Positions 7,309 through 13,272 of a DNA stretch of 14,898 bases are shown here, one piece after another. Below the pieces are notes generated by a model, which did no database searches, was not told where the DNA came from, and saw only the letters and a list, made by a program, of their open reading frames with translations. Numbering within the stretch: position 1 is the first letter of the stretch; every line of letters starts with the position of its first letter. Both the position numbers and the translations under genes were made by a program. Source of the DNA: Lentzea sp. (GTDB taxonomy: Bacteria > Actinomycetota > Actinomycetes > Mycobacteriales > Pseudonocardiaceae); the NCBI GenBank assembly GCA_030146905.1, contig JASLAV010000451.1:1-14898 (forward strand), read 5' to 3'.

Positions 7309-8337
7309 TCAAGAAACGTTCAAACGCTCAGTCGATGAGCGGACCTTCAACTCCGGCAGCAGCTCGATGCGTTCGGTGGTGTTCGCGGAGGCCTTCAGCT
7401 GCCGGAGCAACAGCTCAGCGGCCACCTTGCCGACCTCGGTCTTCGGCGGCGCGACCGCCGTGAGCGGGATGCTGCCGAGCGCGGCGACCACGTCGTCGTA
7501 CGCCACGACCGAACACCGCTGCGGCACCTTGATCCCCGCGTCCGTCAGCTGCTGGACCAGCATCAACGCGTCCACGTCGCCGTGCAGGATCGTCGCGGTC
7601 GCCCGGTGCGCACGCAGGATGCCCACGAGCCCCGTCTCCGGCGAGCTCCTGACCGTGATGGCGTCCTCCAGGTCAGCGGAGATCTCCTTGAACGCCCTCC
7701 TGAGCGCACGGGCCGTCGGGCTGTCGTCGCGGGCGGCCAGCACGATCCGGCGGTGACCGAGGTCGGTCAGGTGCTTCACGGCGAGGTGCATGCCGTACCA
7801 GTGGTCGGAGCAGACGGAGTTCATCGCCCTGAGCCGCCCGCTCGGCCGGCGTTCCATGAGCACGGTCGGCACCCCGGTCTCCGCCAGCCAGCCGTCGGCG
7901 GTCTCCTCCTCCTGGGTCCGCCACCGCGGCGCGATGAGCAGCCCCTGGACCGGTTCGCTGAGCGCACGCTCGACGATCGGCTGCTCGGCACCCTCGACCT
8001 GCGGCGCGATGTGCAGCACCACCCGCATGCCCGCGTCTTCGAGCGCTTTGCGGGCACCGTTCATCGTCTCGTACAGGTACGTGTGGCGCTCCGGCACGAC
8101 CAGCGCGACCGACCCGTTGACCGCGCTCCTGGGCGACGGCTGCTCGACCGGCGTCAACGACCGCACGACCCCATGTCCGCGACGCAGCTTCCCGGCCTGG
8201 GCCAGCTCCTCGACGTCGCGCCTGATCGTCACGATCGACACGTCGAGCTCGCCGGCCAGGTCGCTCACCTTGACCGTGCCCCGCGACGCGACGACGGCCA
8301 GGATCCGCTGCCGCCGCACCTCGCTGGACTCACGCAT
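7309..8337 (-). CDS. Transcriptional regulator: DeoR-type HTH fused to LacI-type sensor domain
   Basis: This 342-residue protein starts at ATG 8337 with AGGCGGA 7 bases upstream. Residues 1-58 form a DeoR-family helix-turn-helix: R-R-Q-R-I-L-A-V-V at 8-16, K-V-S-D-L-A at 23-28 and the recognition stretch V-S-I-V-T-I-R-R-D-V at 33-42, ending R-R-G-H-G. From about residue 74 it switches to a periplasmic-binding-protein-like sensor of the LacI/GalR class (S-V-A-L-V-V-P-E at 76-83; D-L-G-H-R-R-I-V-L-A in the middle; V-V-A-Y-D-D-V near the end). The C-terminal sugar-phosphate domain of normal DeoR proteins is absent. It should act as a repressor released by a sugar ligand. It is the first gene of the uptake operon, and candidate operators lie just upstream of it and across its 3' end. 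Confidence 0.9.
   Translation of the reverse strand: MRESSEVRRQRILAVVASRGTVKVSDLAGELDVSIVTIRRDVEELAQAGKLRRGHGVVRSLTPVEQPSPRSAVNGSVALVVPERHTYLYETMNGARKALEDAGMRVVLHIAPQVEGAEQPIVERALSEPVQGLLIAPRWRTQEEETADGWLAETGVPTVLMERRPSGRLRAMNSVCSDHWYGMHLAVKHLTDLGHRRIVLAARDDSPTARALRRAFKEISADLEDAITVRSSPETGLVGILRAHRATATILHGDVDALMLVQQLTDAGIKVPQRCSVVAYDDVVAALGSIPLTAVAPPKTEVGKVAAELLLRQLKASANTTERIELLPELKVRSSTERLNVS
7314..7329 (+). promoter_or_regulatory. Candidate operator B: tandem octamers AAACGTTC + AAACGCTC
   Basis: Two directly adjacent octamers, AAACGTTC (7314-7321) and AAACGCTC (7322-7329), span the last codons of the regulator gene, 30-45 bases before the binding-protein start. AAACGCTC is identical to one octamer of the site at 8350-8365. 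Direct repeats match how DeoR-type proteins often bind. Binding by this regulator is inference. Confidence 0.55.
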
Positions 8338-8349
8338 GGGTGTCCGCCT

Positions 8350-8365
8350 GTTCGTTTGAGCGTTT
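8350..8365 (-). promoter_or_regulatory. Candidate operator A: tandem octamers AAACGCTC + AAACGAAC
   Basis: On the minus strand AAACGCTC (8365-8358) is followed at once by AAACGAAC (8357-8350). The site lies 13-28 bases before the regulator ATG, between a possible -10 hexamer and the ribosome site, where a bound repressor would block transcription. It shares octamer size, tandem arrangement and the AAACGCTC unit with the site at 7314-7329, in the opposite orientation. Confidence 0.6.
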
Positions 8366-8372
8366 TGCGGGG

Positions 8373-8378
8373 AGCATA
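8373..8378 (-). promoter_or_regulatory. Possible -10 element for the sugar operon
   Basis: TATGCT on the minus strand resembles a sigma-70-type -10 hexamer, and transcription would begin near 8366, at the edge of the tandem octamers. No convincing -35 hexamer lies 16-19 bases upstream, so this is weak on its own. Confidence 0.3.
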
Positions 8379-8385
8379 ACCCGCG

Positions 8386-8393
8386 GAACGCTC
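8386..8393 (+). promoter_or_regulatory. Extra operator-like half site GAACGCTC
   Basis: GAACGCTC differs from the operator octamer AAACGCTC at one base and faces the plus strand, opposite to the tandem site 20 bases away. It would fall in the -10/-35 spacer of the regulator promoter. A looser relative, AAACGACTC, sits at 8427-8435. Confidence 0.3.
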
Positions 8394-8475
8394 ACGGCGC
8401 CGACCAAGGCACCCGCCGCTCAGCTGAAACGACTCTCAGCGGACGAGGGCTAGCTTCGGCCGCGAAGGGGGCGAC

Positions 8476-9396
8476 ATGAAGATCGTGATTCCAGGCGGTA
8501 CCGGCCAGGTCGGCAACGTCCTGCGCCGCGCACTCACGGCAGCGGGCCACGAGGTGGTGGTCATCAGCAGGAGCGGTGGCGTGCGGTGGGACGGCAGCAC
8601 GCTCGGCGCGTGGGCGGAGGAGATCGACGGCGCCGACGTCGTGGTCAACCTGGCCGGGCGCAGCGTGAGCTGCCGCTACACCGCCGAGAACCTCCAGCAG
8701 ATGATGCGGTCGCGGATCGACTCGGCGCGCGTGGTCGGTGAGGCGATCGCCAAGGCGGAGAAGCCGCCGCGGGTGTGGTTGCAGATGAGCACCGCGACGA
8801 TCTACGCGCACCGGTTCGACGCGGCGAACGACGAGGCGACCGGTGTCCTGGGCGGCCGTGAGCCGGACGTGCCCGGCTACTGGGCGTACAGCGTCGAGAT
8901 CGCCAAGCGCTGGGAGGCCGAGCTGGAGGAGGCCGACACGCCGCACACCCGCAAGGTCGCGCTGCGGGCGGCGATGGTGATGAGCCCGGACAAGGGCGGT
9001 GTCTTCGACCACCTGTCGTGGATGACGCGGCTCGGGCTCGGCGGGCCCATCGCGGGCGGGCGGCAGTACGTGTCGTGGATCCACGACGAGGACTTCGTGC
9101 GCGCCGTGGCGTTGCTGATCAGGGAGCCGGTCGACGGCGCCGTCAACCTGGCCGCGCCGAACCCGTTGCCGCAGCGCGACTTCATGCGCGAGCTCAGGAA
9201 GGCGTGGCGCGTCCCCGCCGGGCTGCCGGCCACGAGCTGGATGGCGGAGATCGGGGCGTTCGCGCTGAGGAGCGACACCGAGCTGCTGCTCAAGAGCCGC
9301 AGGGTGGCGCCGGGCAGGCTGTTGCGGGCAGGATTCGAGTTCCGGTTCCCGCACTGGCGGGAGGCGGCGCAGGACCTGGCCGGACGCAGGAGGTGA
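8476..9396 (+). CDS. TIGR01777-family NAD(P)-dependent epimerase/oxidoreductase-like protein
   Basis: This 306-residue protein starts at ATG 8476 with AGGGGG 5 bases upstream. Its N-terminus carries the extended-SDR dinucleotide motif G7-G-T-G10-Q-V-G13. The TIGR01777 signature V-N-L-A-G-R-S-V follows near 57-64, then S-T-A-T-I-Y at 105-110, Y138 with K144 as possible catalytic residues (spacing looser than the classic Y-x-x-x-K), and W-I-H-D-E-D-F-V-R-A at 201-210. The C-terminus has the DUF1731-like ending L-L-K-S-R-R-V-A-P-G-R-L-L-R-A-G-F near 271-287. Members are cytoplasmic; their reaction is mostly unknown. The stop is separated by one base from the ATG of the first hydratase gene, so it is in the same operon, which is unusual company for this family. 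Confidence 0.88.
   Translation: MKIVIPGGTGQVGNVLRRALTAAGHEVVVISRSGGVRWDGSTLGAWAEEIDGADVVVNLAGRSVSCRYTAENLQQMMRSRIDSARVVGEAIAKAEKPPRVWLQMSTATIYAHRFDAANDEATGVLGGREPDVPGYWAYSVEIAKRWEAELEEADTPHTRKVALRAAMVMSPDKGGVFDHLSWMTRLGLGGPIAGGRQYVSWIHDEDFVRAVALLIREPVDGAVNLAAPNPLPQRDFMRELRKAWRVPAGLPATSWMAEIGAFALRSDTELLLKSRRVAPGRLLRAGFEFRFPHWREAAQDLAGRRR
9388..9393 (+). promoter_or_regulatory. Strong ribosome binding site inside the epimerase 3' end
   Basis: AGGAGG lies within the last codons of the epimerase gene, 4 bases before ATG 9398. It fixes the start of the first hydratase half and supports translational coupling. Confidence 0.65.
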
Positions 9397-9397
9397 G

Positions 9398-9649
9398 ATG
9401 CCGCGGATCAACGACGTCGGCGGGGTGGACGGCTTCGGGCCGGTGGAGGAGGAGCTCGACGAACCTCCGTTCCACGCCGACTGGGAGGCGCACGTGCTCG
9501 CGATGAACCGGGCGTTGATCGGGCGCGGCATCTACAACCTGGACGAGTTCCGCGACGCCGTCGAGCGGACGATGACGCACGAGTCGTCGTACTACGAGAA
9601 CTGGTTCCGGGCGATCGAGACGTTGCTGCGGGAGCGCGGCCATGTCTGA
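9398..9649 (+). CDS. Nitrile hydratase beta subunit, N-terminal half (separate small subunit)
   Basis: This 83-residue protein matches only the N-terminal part of nitrile hydratase beta subunits, or the beta subunit of thiocyanate hydrolase. It begins with the hallmark I-N-D-V-G-G-V-D-G-F-G-P-V at 4-16, then F-H-A-D-W-E at 25-30, N-L-D-E-F-R-D-A-V-E-R at 47-57 and S-Y-Y-E-N-W at 64-69. Arg52 in D-E-F-R falls where the beta arginine contacting the oxidised cysteine ligands sits in cobalt nitrile hydratases (beta Arg52). Standard beta subunits are over 200 residues; here the protein stops at H-V-TGA and the next gene encodes the other half. The stop overlaps that start by 8 bases (9642-9649). 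The product should assemble with the next two gene products in the cytoplasm. Confidence 0.88.
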   Translation: MPRINDVGGVDGFGPVEEELDEPPFHADWEAHVLAMNRALIGRGIYNLDEFRDAVERTMTHESSYYENWFRAIETLLRERGHV

Positions 9650-9908
9650 GCGGTACCGCAGCGGCGACCGGGTCCGGACGTCCGCTGTGGACCCCGATCA
9701 CCACACCCGGCTGCCGCACTACGCGCGCGGGAAGACCGGCGAGATCGTCGACGACGACGGCGTTCATCCGCTGGCGGACCTGAGCGCGCAGGGTGTCCAG
9801 CAGCCGCGACAGGTCTACCTGGTGCGGTTCACCGCACAGGAACTGTTCGGGCACGGCGACCACAGCGTGACGCTGTCCCTCTGGGAGGACTACCTCAGCG
9901 ATGAGTGA
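9642..9908 (+). CDS. Nitrile hydratase beta subunit, C-terminal SH3-like half (separate small subunit)
   Basis: This 88-residue protein starts at ATG 9642, with GGGAG 7 bases upstream. It corresponds to the C-terminal SH3-like barrel of nitrile hydratase beta, equivalent to the alpha subunit of thiocyanate hydrolase. Visible hallmarks are S-G-D-R-V-R at 7-12, H-T-R-L-P-H-Y-A-R-G-K-T-G at 21-33, V-Y-L-V-R-F-T-A-Q-E-L-F-G at 58-70 and L-W-E-D-Y-L at 80-85. Arg23 or Arg29 is a candidate for the second beta arginine that holds the cysteine-claw metal centre. Taken with the preceding gene (83+88 residues), the pair lacks the central linker of fused beta subunits. The gene overlaps the next by 8 bases (9901-9908, ATGAGTGA), again favouring coupled translation of a fixed complex. 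Confidence 0.87.
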   Translation: MSERYRSGDRVRTSAVDPDHHTRLPHYARGKTGEIVDDDGVHPLADLSAQGVQQPRQVYLVRFTAQELFGHGDHSVTLSLWEDYLSDE

Positions 9909-10491
9909 CGACCACGACGACTCCCCGATCGCCGCTCGCGTGCGCGAGCTGGAAGCGGTCCTCGAGGAGAAGGGGCTGCTGGACGCGCAGGAGCTGGACC
10001 GCGCGCTGGAGGCGTTCGCGAACAGGGCCTCGCCGGCCAACGGGTACCGCGTCGTGGCGCGGGCGTGGGTCGACGACGGCTTCAGGACGCGGCTGCTGGA
10101 GAACGCGAACGAGGCGTTGCCCGAGCTCGGGCTGTCGATGGGCGGCGGCCTGCAGGTGCAACGGCTGCACGTCGTCGAGAACACCGAGAACGTGCACAAC
10201 GTCATCGTGTGCACGCTCTGCAGCTGCTACCCGCTGTCGCTGCTGGGCCCGTCCCCGACCTGGTACAAGAGCCCTGCCTACCGGTCGAAGGTCGTGAGCC
10301 ACCCGCGCGAGATGCTGGCGCAGTTCGGGCTCACGGTGCCGGAGGACACCGAGATCCAGGTGTGGGACGCGAACGCCGAGTCGCGGTACATGGTGCTGCC
10401 GCGACGCCCCGAGGGCACCGAGCACCTGGGTGAAGAGGAGCTCGCGGGCATCGTGACCCGCAACGGGCTGATCGGCACCGCGGCCGTGTGA
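9901..10491 (+). CDS. Cobalt-type nitrile hydratase alpha / thiocyanate hydrolase gamma-like subunit
   Basis: This 196-residue protein carries the metal claw V-C104-T-L-C107-S-C109-Y-P. Threonine after the first cysteine marks the cobalt class (iron enzymes have serine). In the family, C107 and C109 become oxidised to sulfinate and sulfenate and, with C104 and two backbone amides, bind low-spin Co(III), which hydrates a nitrile to an amide or, in thiocyanate hydrolase, thiocyanate to carbonyl sulfide and ammonia. Other hallmarks are R-V-V-A-R-A-W-V-D near 50-58, N-V-H-N-V-I-V before the claw and W-Y-K-S-P-A-Y-R-S-K-V-V at 121-132. After the claw the sequence reads C-Y-P-L-S-L-L where common nitrile hydratases have C-Y-P-W. 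No activator or cobalt-chaperone gene follows. Whether the substrate is a nitrile or thiocyanate cannot be decided. Confidence 0.92.
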   Translation: MSDDHDDSPIAARVRELEAVLEEKGLLDAQELDRALEAFANRASPANGYRVVARAWVDDGFRTRLLENANEALPELGLSMGGGLQVQRLHVVENTENVHNVIVCTLCSCYPLSLLGPSPTWYKSPAYRSKVVSHPREMLAQFGLTVPEDTEIQVWDANAESRYMVLPRRPEGTEHLGEEELAGIVTRNGLIGTAAV

Positions 10492-10505
10492 CCGGCCGCG
10501 GTGCC
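10474..10505. terminator. 13-bp GC hairpin closing the hydratase operon
   Basis: GGCACCGCGGCCG (10474-10486) pairs perfectly with CGGCCGCGGTGCC (10493-10505) around a 6-base loop that contains the TGA stop of the alpha subunit. It lies between convergent genes, so it could act for both strands. There is no T-run, as is common for terminators in GC-rich actinomycetes. Confidence 0.75.
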
Positions 10506-10513
10506 TGGTCGGG

Positions 10514-11914
10514 CTAGAGGTTCTTCATGATGGTGTCGATCGCCTTGCCGAGCTGCGCGTACTTCTCCGTGTACAGCACGGGGAACACGCCGGGCGGGTC
10601 GGCCGGGCGGTCGGCGTCGACGTAGTCGGTGCCGAGGTTGCAGAACACCACGACGACGTAGTTGCGGTTGTCCTTGCCGCGGAACGACTTCACGATGCCC
10701 GCGTCGGAACCGGTGGTGTCGACCCAGCCGGTCTTGTGCGCGAAGGTCACCTCAGCGGCCTCGTTGCACGGCCGGACGTCGCGGTCGTAGACCGCGTCCC
10801 CGACCTTCACGGTGCCGTCCGGCTGGATCCAGCGCGACGGCACCTGCTGCGGGATTCCCTGCACCGGGTAGTCGCGGCCGCACCAGTTCGGCGTGGACAG
10901 CATCTCGTTGTGGCCCTGGCCCGCCAGGGTCTCCTGGAAGAACTTCCGCGACGAGACCGACAGCTCGTTGCGGGTGACCGCCTTGCCGGCGTCCGTCGTC
11001 CACAGCACGCCCGCGCCGCCGTTGACCAGCAGCAGGAGCTTCGCGGTGTCCAGACCGCTCATGTTCGAGCCGATCCAGCGCCCGCCGTTGCCGGGGATGG
11101 TCTCGGTGACCATCAGGGTCGGCATGCCGAGGTCGACGAACGACTGGTTCACGGCGTCCCACGAGTTCAGGTCGTGGATCAGCTTGATCAGCGCGCAGGT
11201 CGACTCGTTCTGCGACTTCGTAATCATCTCGTCGAAGTGCTGCCGGATCTTCTTCACCGACGGCCCGCCGCACGCCTCGCGCACCGGGTTCGGGTTGTAG
11301 GCGTAGTCGGCGTCCAGGTCGAGCTTGCCCTGGTCGGCCAGGCGCAGGACGCCGAAGCCCACCATCAGCTTGAACACCGACGCCGGGTACGGCGAGGAGA
11401 AGTCGATCGGGGCGTTCTCCCTGCCCGCCAGCACGTCACGCGTGCCCTTGCCGCCGTTCACGTCCCACTCGGTGTCGTCCCACCAGCGGTAGCGAACCTG
11501 GTCGGTGGCGAGGCTCTTCTGCTTGACCGGCACGACGACGCCCTGCGGGTACTGCGGGCTGAGCAGCACGTTCGCGACGGCCGCCGGGCGCCCGACCGCG
11601 TCGAGCTCGATGATCGCGGCGTCCATGTTCGGCGTCTGGTGCAACGGCTTGCCCGCCTGCACCGACATCGTGCGGGCCTTGTTCGCCAGCTCGGCGGGAC
11701 TCGGGTCGTACTTCTCGCGCTTCTCCGCCGACAGCGCGATGCCGCTCTCCGGCGGCGTCAGGTCGATCACGTCCTTGAAGTTCTGCGCGACGATCGCTTC
11801 GCGCAGGCGCTCCGCCAGCGGGTGCTGCTCTTCTCCGGCGTTGGCGGCCGGTGTCAGAGCGGCACCCGTGATCGTGAGCGCGGTGCACAACGCGGTGAAC
11901 CGCTTGAAATTCAT
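10514..11914 (-). CDS. Secreted beta-lactamase-like serine hydrolase
   Basis: This 466-residue protein starts at ATG 11914, preceded by GGGGGAG. Residues 1-26 form a Sec signal ending A-N-A before G27. The penicillin-recognising set is present: nucleophile Ser179 in S-V-F-K182, S234-Q-N236 and H-K394-T-G396. This is the fold of class A beta-lactamases and D,D-peptidases, and C-terminal S-D-A-G-I-V-K fits the usual strand. The motif Ser lies about 110 residues later than in typical class A enzymes because of an N-terminal region (about 28-165) that I do not recognise. No clear omega-loop E-x-x-L-N is visible, so it could be a peptidase or esterase rather than a beta-lactamase. It acts outside the membrane. 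It is convergent with the hydratase operon and probably transcribed alone. Confidence 0.87.
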   Translation of the reverse strand: MNFKRFTALCTALTITGAALTPAANAGEEQHPLAERLREAIVAQNFKDVIDLTPPESGIALSAEKREKYDPSPAELANKARTMSVQAGKPLHQTPNMDAAIIELDAVGRPAAVANVLLSPQYPQGVVVPVKQKSLATDQVRYRWWDDTEWDVNGGKGTRDVLAGRENAPIDFSSPYPASVFKLMVGFGVLRLADQGKLDLDADYAYNPNPVREACGGPSVKKIRQHFDEMITKSQNESTCALIKLIHDLNSWDAVNQSFVDLGMPTLMVTETIPGNGGRWIGSNMSGLDTAKLLLLVNGGAGVLWTTDAGKAVTRNELSVSSRKFFQETLAGQGHNEMLSTPNWCGRDYPVQGIPQQVPSRWIQPDGTVKVGDAVYDRDVRPCNEAAEVTFAHKTGWVDTTGSDAGIVKSFRGKDNRNYVVVVFCNLGTDYVDADRPADPPGVFPVLYTEKYAQLGKAIDTIMKNL

Positions 11915-11917
11915 CCA

Positions 11918-11924
11918 CTCCCCC
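11918..11924 (-). promoter_or_regulatory. Ribosome binding site deciding the serine hydrolase start
   Basis: GGGGGAG on the minus strand stands 3 bases before ATG 11914. The in-frame ATG at 11971 would place a charged, proline-rich stretch before the signal peptide, so 11914 is preferred. Confidence 0.5.
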
Positions 11925-11936
11925 AGTGACGGTGGT

Positions 11937-11955
11937 GCCGGGGACCCTCCCCGGC
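11937..11955. other. 8-bp hairpin in the serine hydrolase leader
   Basis: GCCGGGGA and TCCCCGGC pair around a 3-base CCC loop, 23 bases upstream of the serine hydrolase ATG. On the plus strand it is followed by GGGTTTTC, which looks like a small intrinsic terminator facing right. On the minus strand it would be a leader hairpin. Confidence 0.45.
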
Positions 11956-12004
11956 GGGTTTTCTGCTCCACACAGGGGTCAACGGGGCGAACGCGATCTT
12001 GGTT

Positions 12005-12041
12005 GCTCCGATCGTGCGGCCGTTCACCGCACGATCGGAGC
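12005..12041. terminator. 15-bp hairpin at the MFS gene end with the stop codon in its loop
   Basis: GCTCCGATCGTGCGG (12005-12019) pairs perfectly with 12027-12041 around a 7-base loop. The loop contains the TGA of the MFS gene (12024-12026), so the left arm lies after the stop and the right arm inside the last codons. No T-run follows on the minus strand. It separates the MFS and serine hydrolase genes. Confidence 0.75.
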
Positions 12042-13253
12042 GGACGGGACGTTCTCCACCGACCGCACGGACCGCGACGCGATCATCCCGGCGGTGGCCA
12101 GCAGGTAGATCGCCGCACAGCCGAGCAGGGTCGCCGAGACCCCGAACGCGTGCGACAACGGCCCGACCGCGAGCTGCGCCAGCGGAACCGCCACGAAGGA
12201 CCCGAGCATGTCGTAGGAGTAGACCCGTGCGAGCCGGTCCTCCGGCACGTGGTGCTGCAGGGACGTCTCCCACGCCACCCCGAACTGCTCCACGCCCAGC
12301 CCGCACACGAACGCCGCCACCACGAGCAACCAGGGCACTGGGTGCACGACCATCGCCAGCGGCAGGCTCGCGAACGCCGCCACGCACAGCACCCCGACCA
12401 GCAGGGGGCGGCGTGCCTTGAGCCGCATCGCGACGAAGGCACCGGCGATCATGCCCGCGGTCTGCGAAGCCAGGACCAAGCCCCAGATCTCGCGTCCGAA
12501 CGTGGTGTCCGCCAGCACGGGGCCGAGGATCATCACACCGCCCGCGAGCGCGGCGTTGACGAACGTGAAGGCCACGACGACGACCCAGACCCACTGCCGT
12601 GACACGAACTCCGCCCAGCCCACCTTCAGCTCGGACAGCACCGACGGCTTGTGCTCGGCCGTGGCACGGGCGGCGGGGACGCGCACGAACGCGAAGAACA
12701 CGCCTGCCAGCAAGAACGACAGCGCGTCGACCGCGAGACCCCAGCCGGGACCGGTGAACGCGATCAGCAGCCCGCCCAGCGACGCACCGCCGATGATCGA
12801 GGTGTTCAGCCCGAGGCGCAGCAGGGCGTTCGCCCGCTGGCGCAGCTCCACCGGCACCGTCTGCGGAAGCAGGGCCGAGGAGGCCGGGAGCGCGAACGCG
12901 CTCGACATGCCGTTGACCGCCGAGAGCACCACGAACCACGGCACCGACACCGATCCGGTCAGCACCAGCACGGCGATCAGCGCCTGGCTCGCGGCGCTGA
13001 CCGCGCACGACCCGACGAGCACGAGGTTGCGCGGCAACCGGTCGGCGACGACGCCGCCCCACAGCAGGAACACCACGTTGGTCAGCGAGCGCGCGGCCAC
13101 GACAATGCCCAGCGACGTCACGGAAGAGGTCAGGTCGAGAACGGCGAACGCCAGTGCGATCGGCGCCATCGCATTGCCGGTGACAGTGGATATGCGACCT
13201 GCCATGAGCAGGCGGAAAGCCGGGTGCGCCAAAGGCGCGAACATGTCCCCCAT
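12024..13253 (-). CDS. MFS transporter, DHA3/EntS-like exporter
   Basis: This protein of about 409 residues has 12 predicted membrane helices. It is started here at ATG 13253 (weak GGTG upstream); GTG 13262 adds three residues and ATG 13244 removes three. The opening H-P-A-F-R-L-L-M-A-G-R and the loop 2-3 signature W-G-G-V-V-A-D-R-L-P-R-N-L-V are typical of drug/siderophore exporters of the MFS_3 (EntS) group. A central cytoplasmic loop with R-A-T-A-E-H-K-P-S-V-L separates the two six-helix halves, and the second half contains H-H-V-P-E-D-R-L-A-R-V-Y-S. It would expel a small molecule in exchange for protons. No biosynthetic gene lies beside it, so the substrate is unknown. Hairpins bound the gene on both sides, so it is likely a single-gene transcript. 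Confidence 0.88.
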   Translation of the reverse strand: MGDMFAPLAHPAFRLLMAGRISTVTGNAMAPIALAFAVLDLTSSVTSLGIVVAARSLTNVVFLLWGGVVADRLPRNLVLVGSCAVSAASQALIAVLVLTGSVSVPWFVVLSAVNGMSSAFALPASSALLPQTVPVELRQRANALLRLGLNTSIIGGASLGGLLIAFTGPGWGLAVDALSFLLAGVFFAFVRVPAARATAEHKPSVLSELKVGWAEFVSRQWVWVVVVAFTFVNAALAGGVMILGPVLADTTFGREIWGLVLASQTAGMIAGAFVAMRLKARRPLLVGVLCVAAFASLPLAMVVHPVPWLLVVAAFVCGLGVEQFGVAWETSLQHHVPEDRLARVYSYDMLGSFVAVPLAQLAVGPLSHAFGVSATLLGCAAIYLLATAGMIASRSVRSVENVPSAPIVR

Positions 13254-13272
13254 GAATGGCACCGTACAACGG

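Noticed and set aside
8420..8456. TCAGCTGA palindrome and TAGCTT as an epimerase promoter
   Set aside because: The palindrome is only 8 bases and no -35 match lies at proper spacing; too weak to list as a feature.
9398..9908. Frameshifted or broken beta-subunit pseudogene
   Set aside because: Each half has its own start, ribosome site and intact hallmarks, and split beta subunits are known in thiocyanate hydrolase and three-subunit nitrile hydratases.
11977..11982. TTGACC as a -35 box for the serine hydrolase
   Set aside because: No -10-like hexamer lies 16-19 bases downstream on the minus strand.
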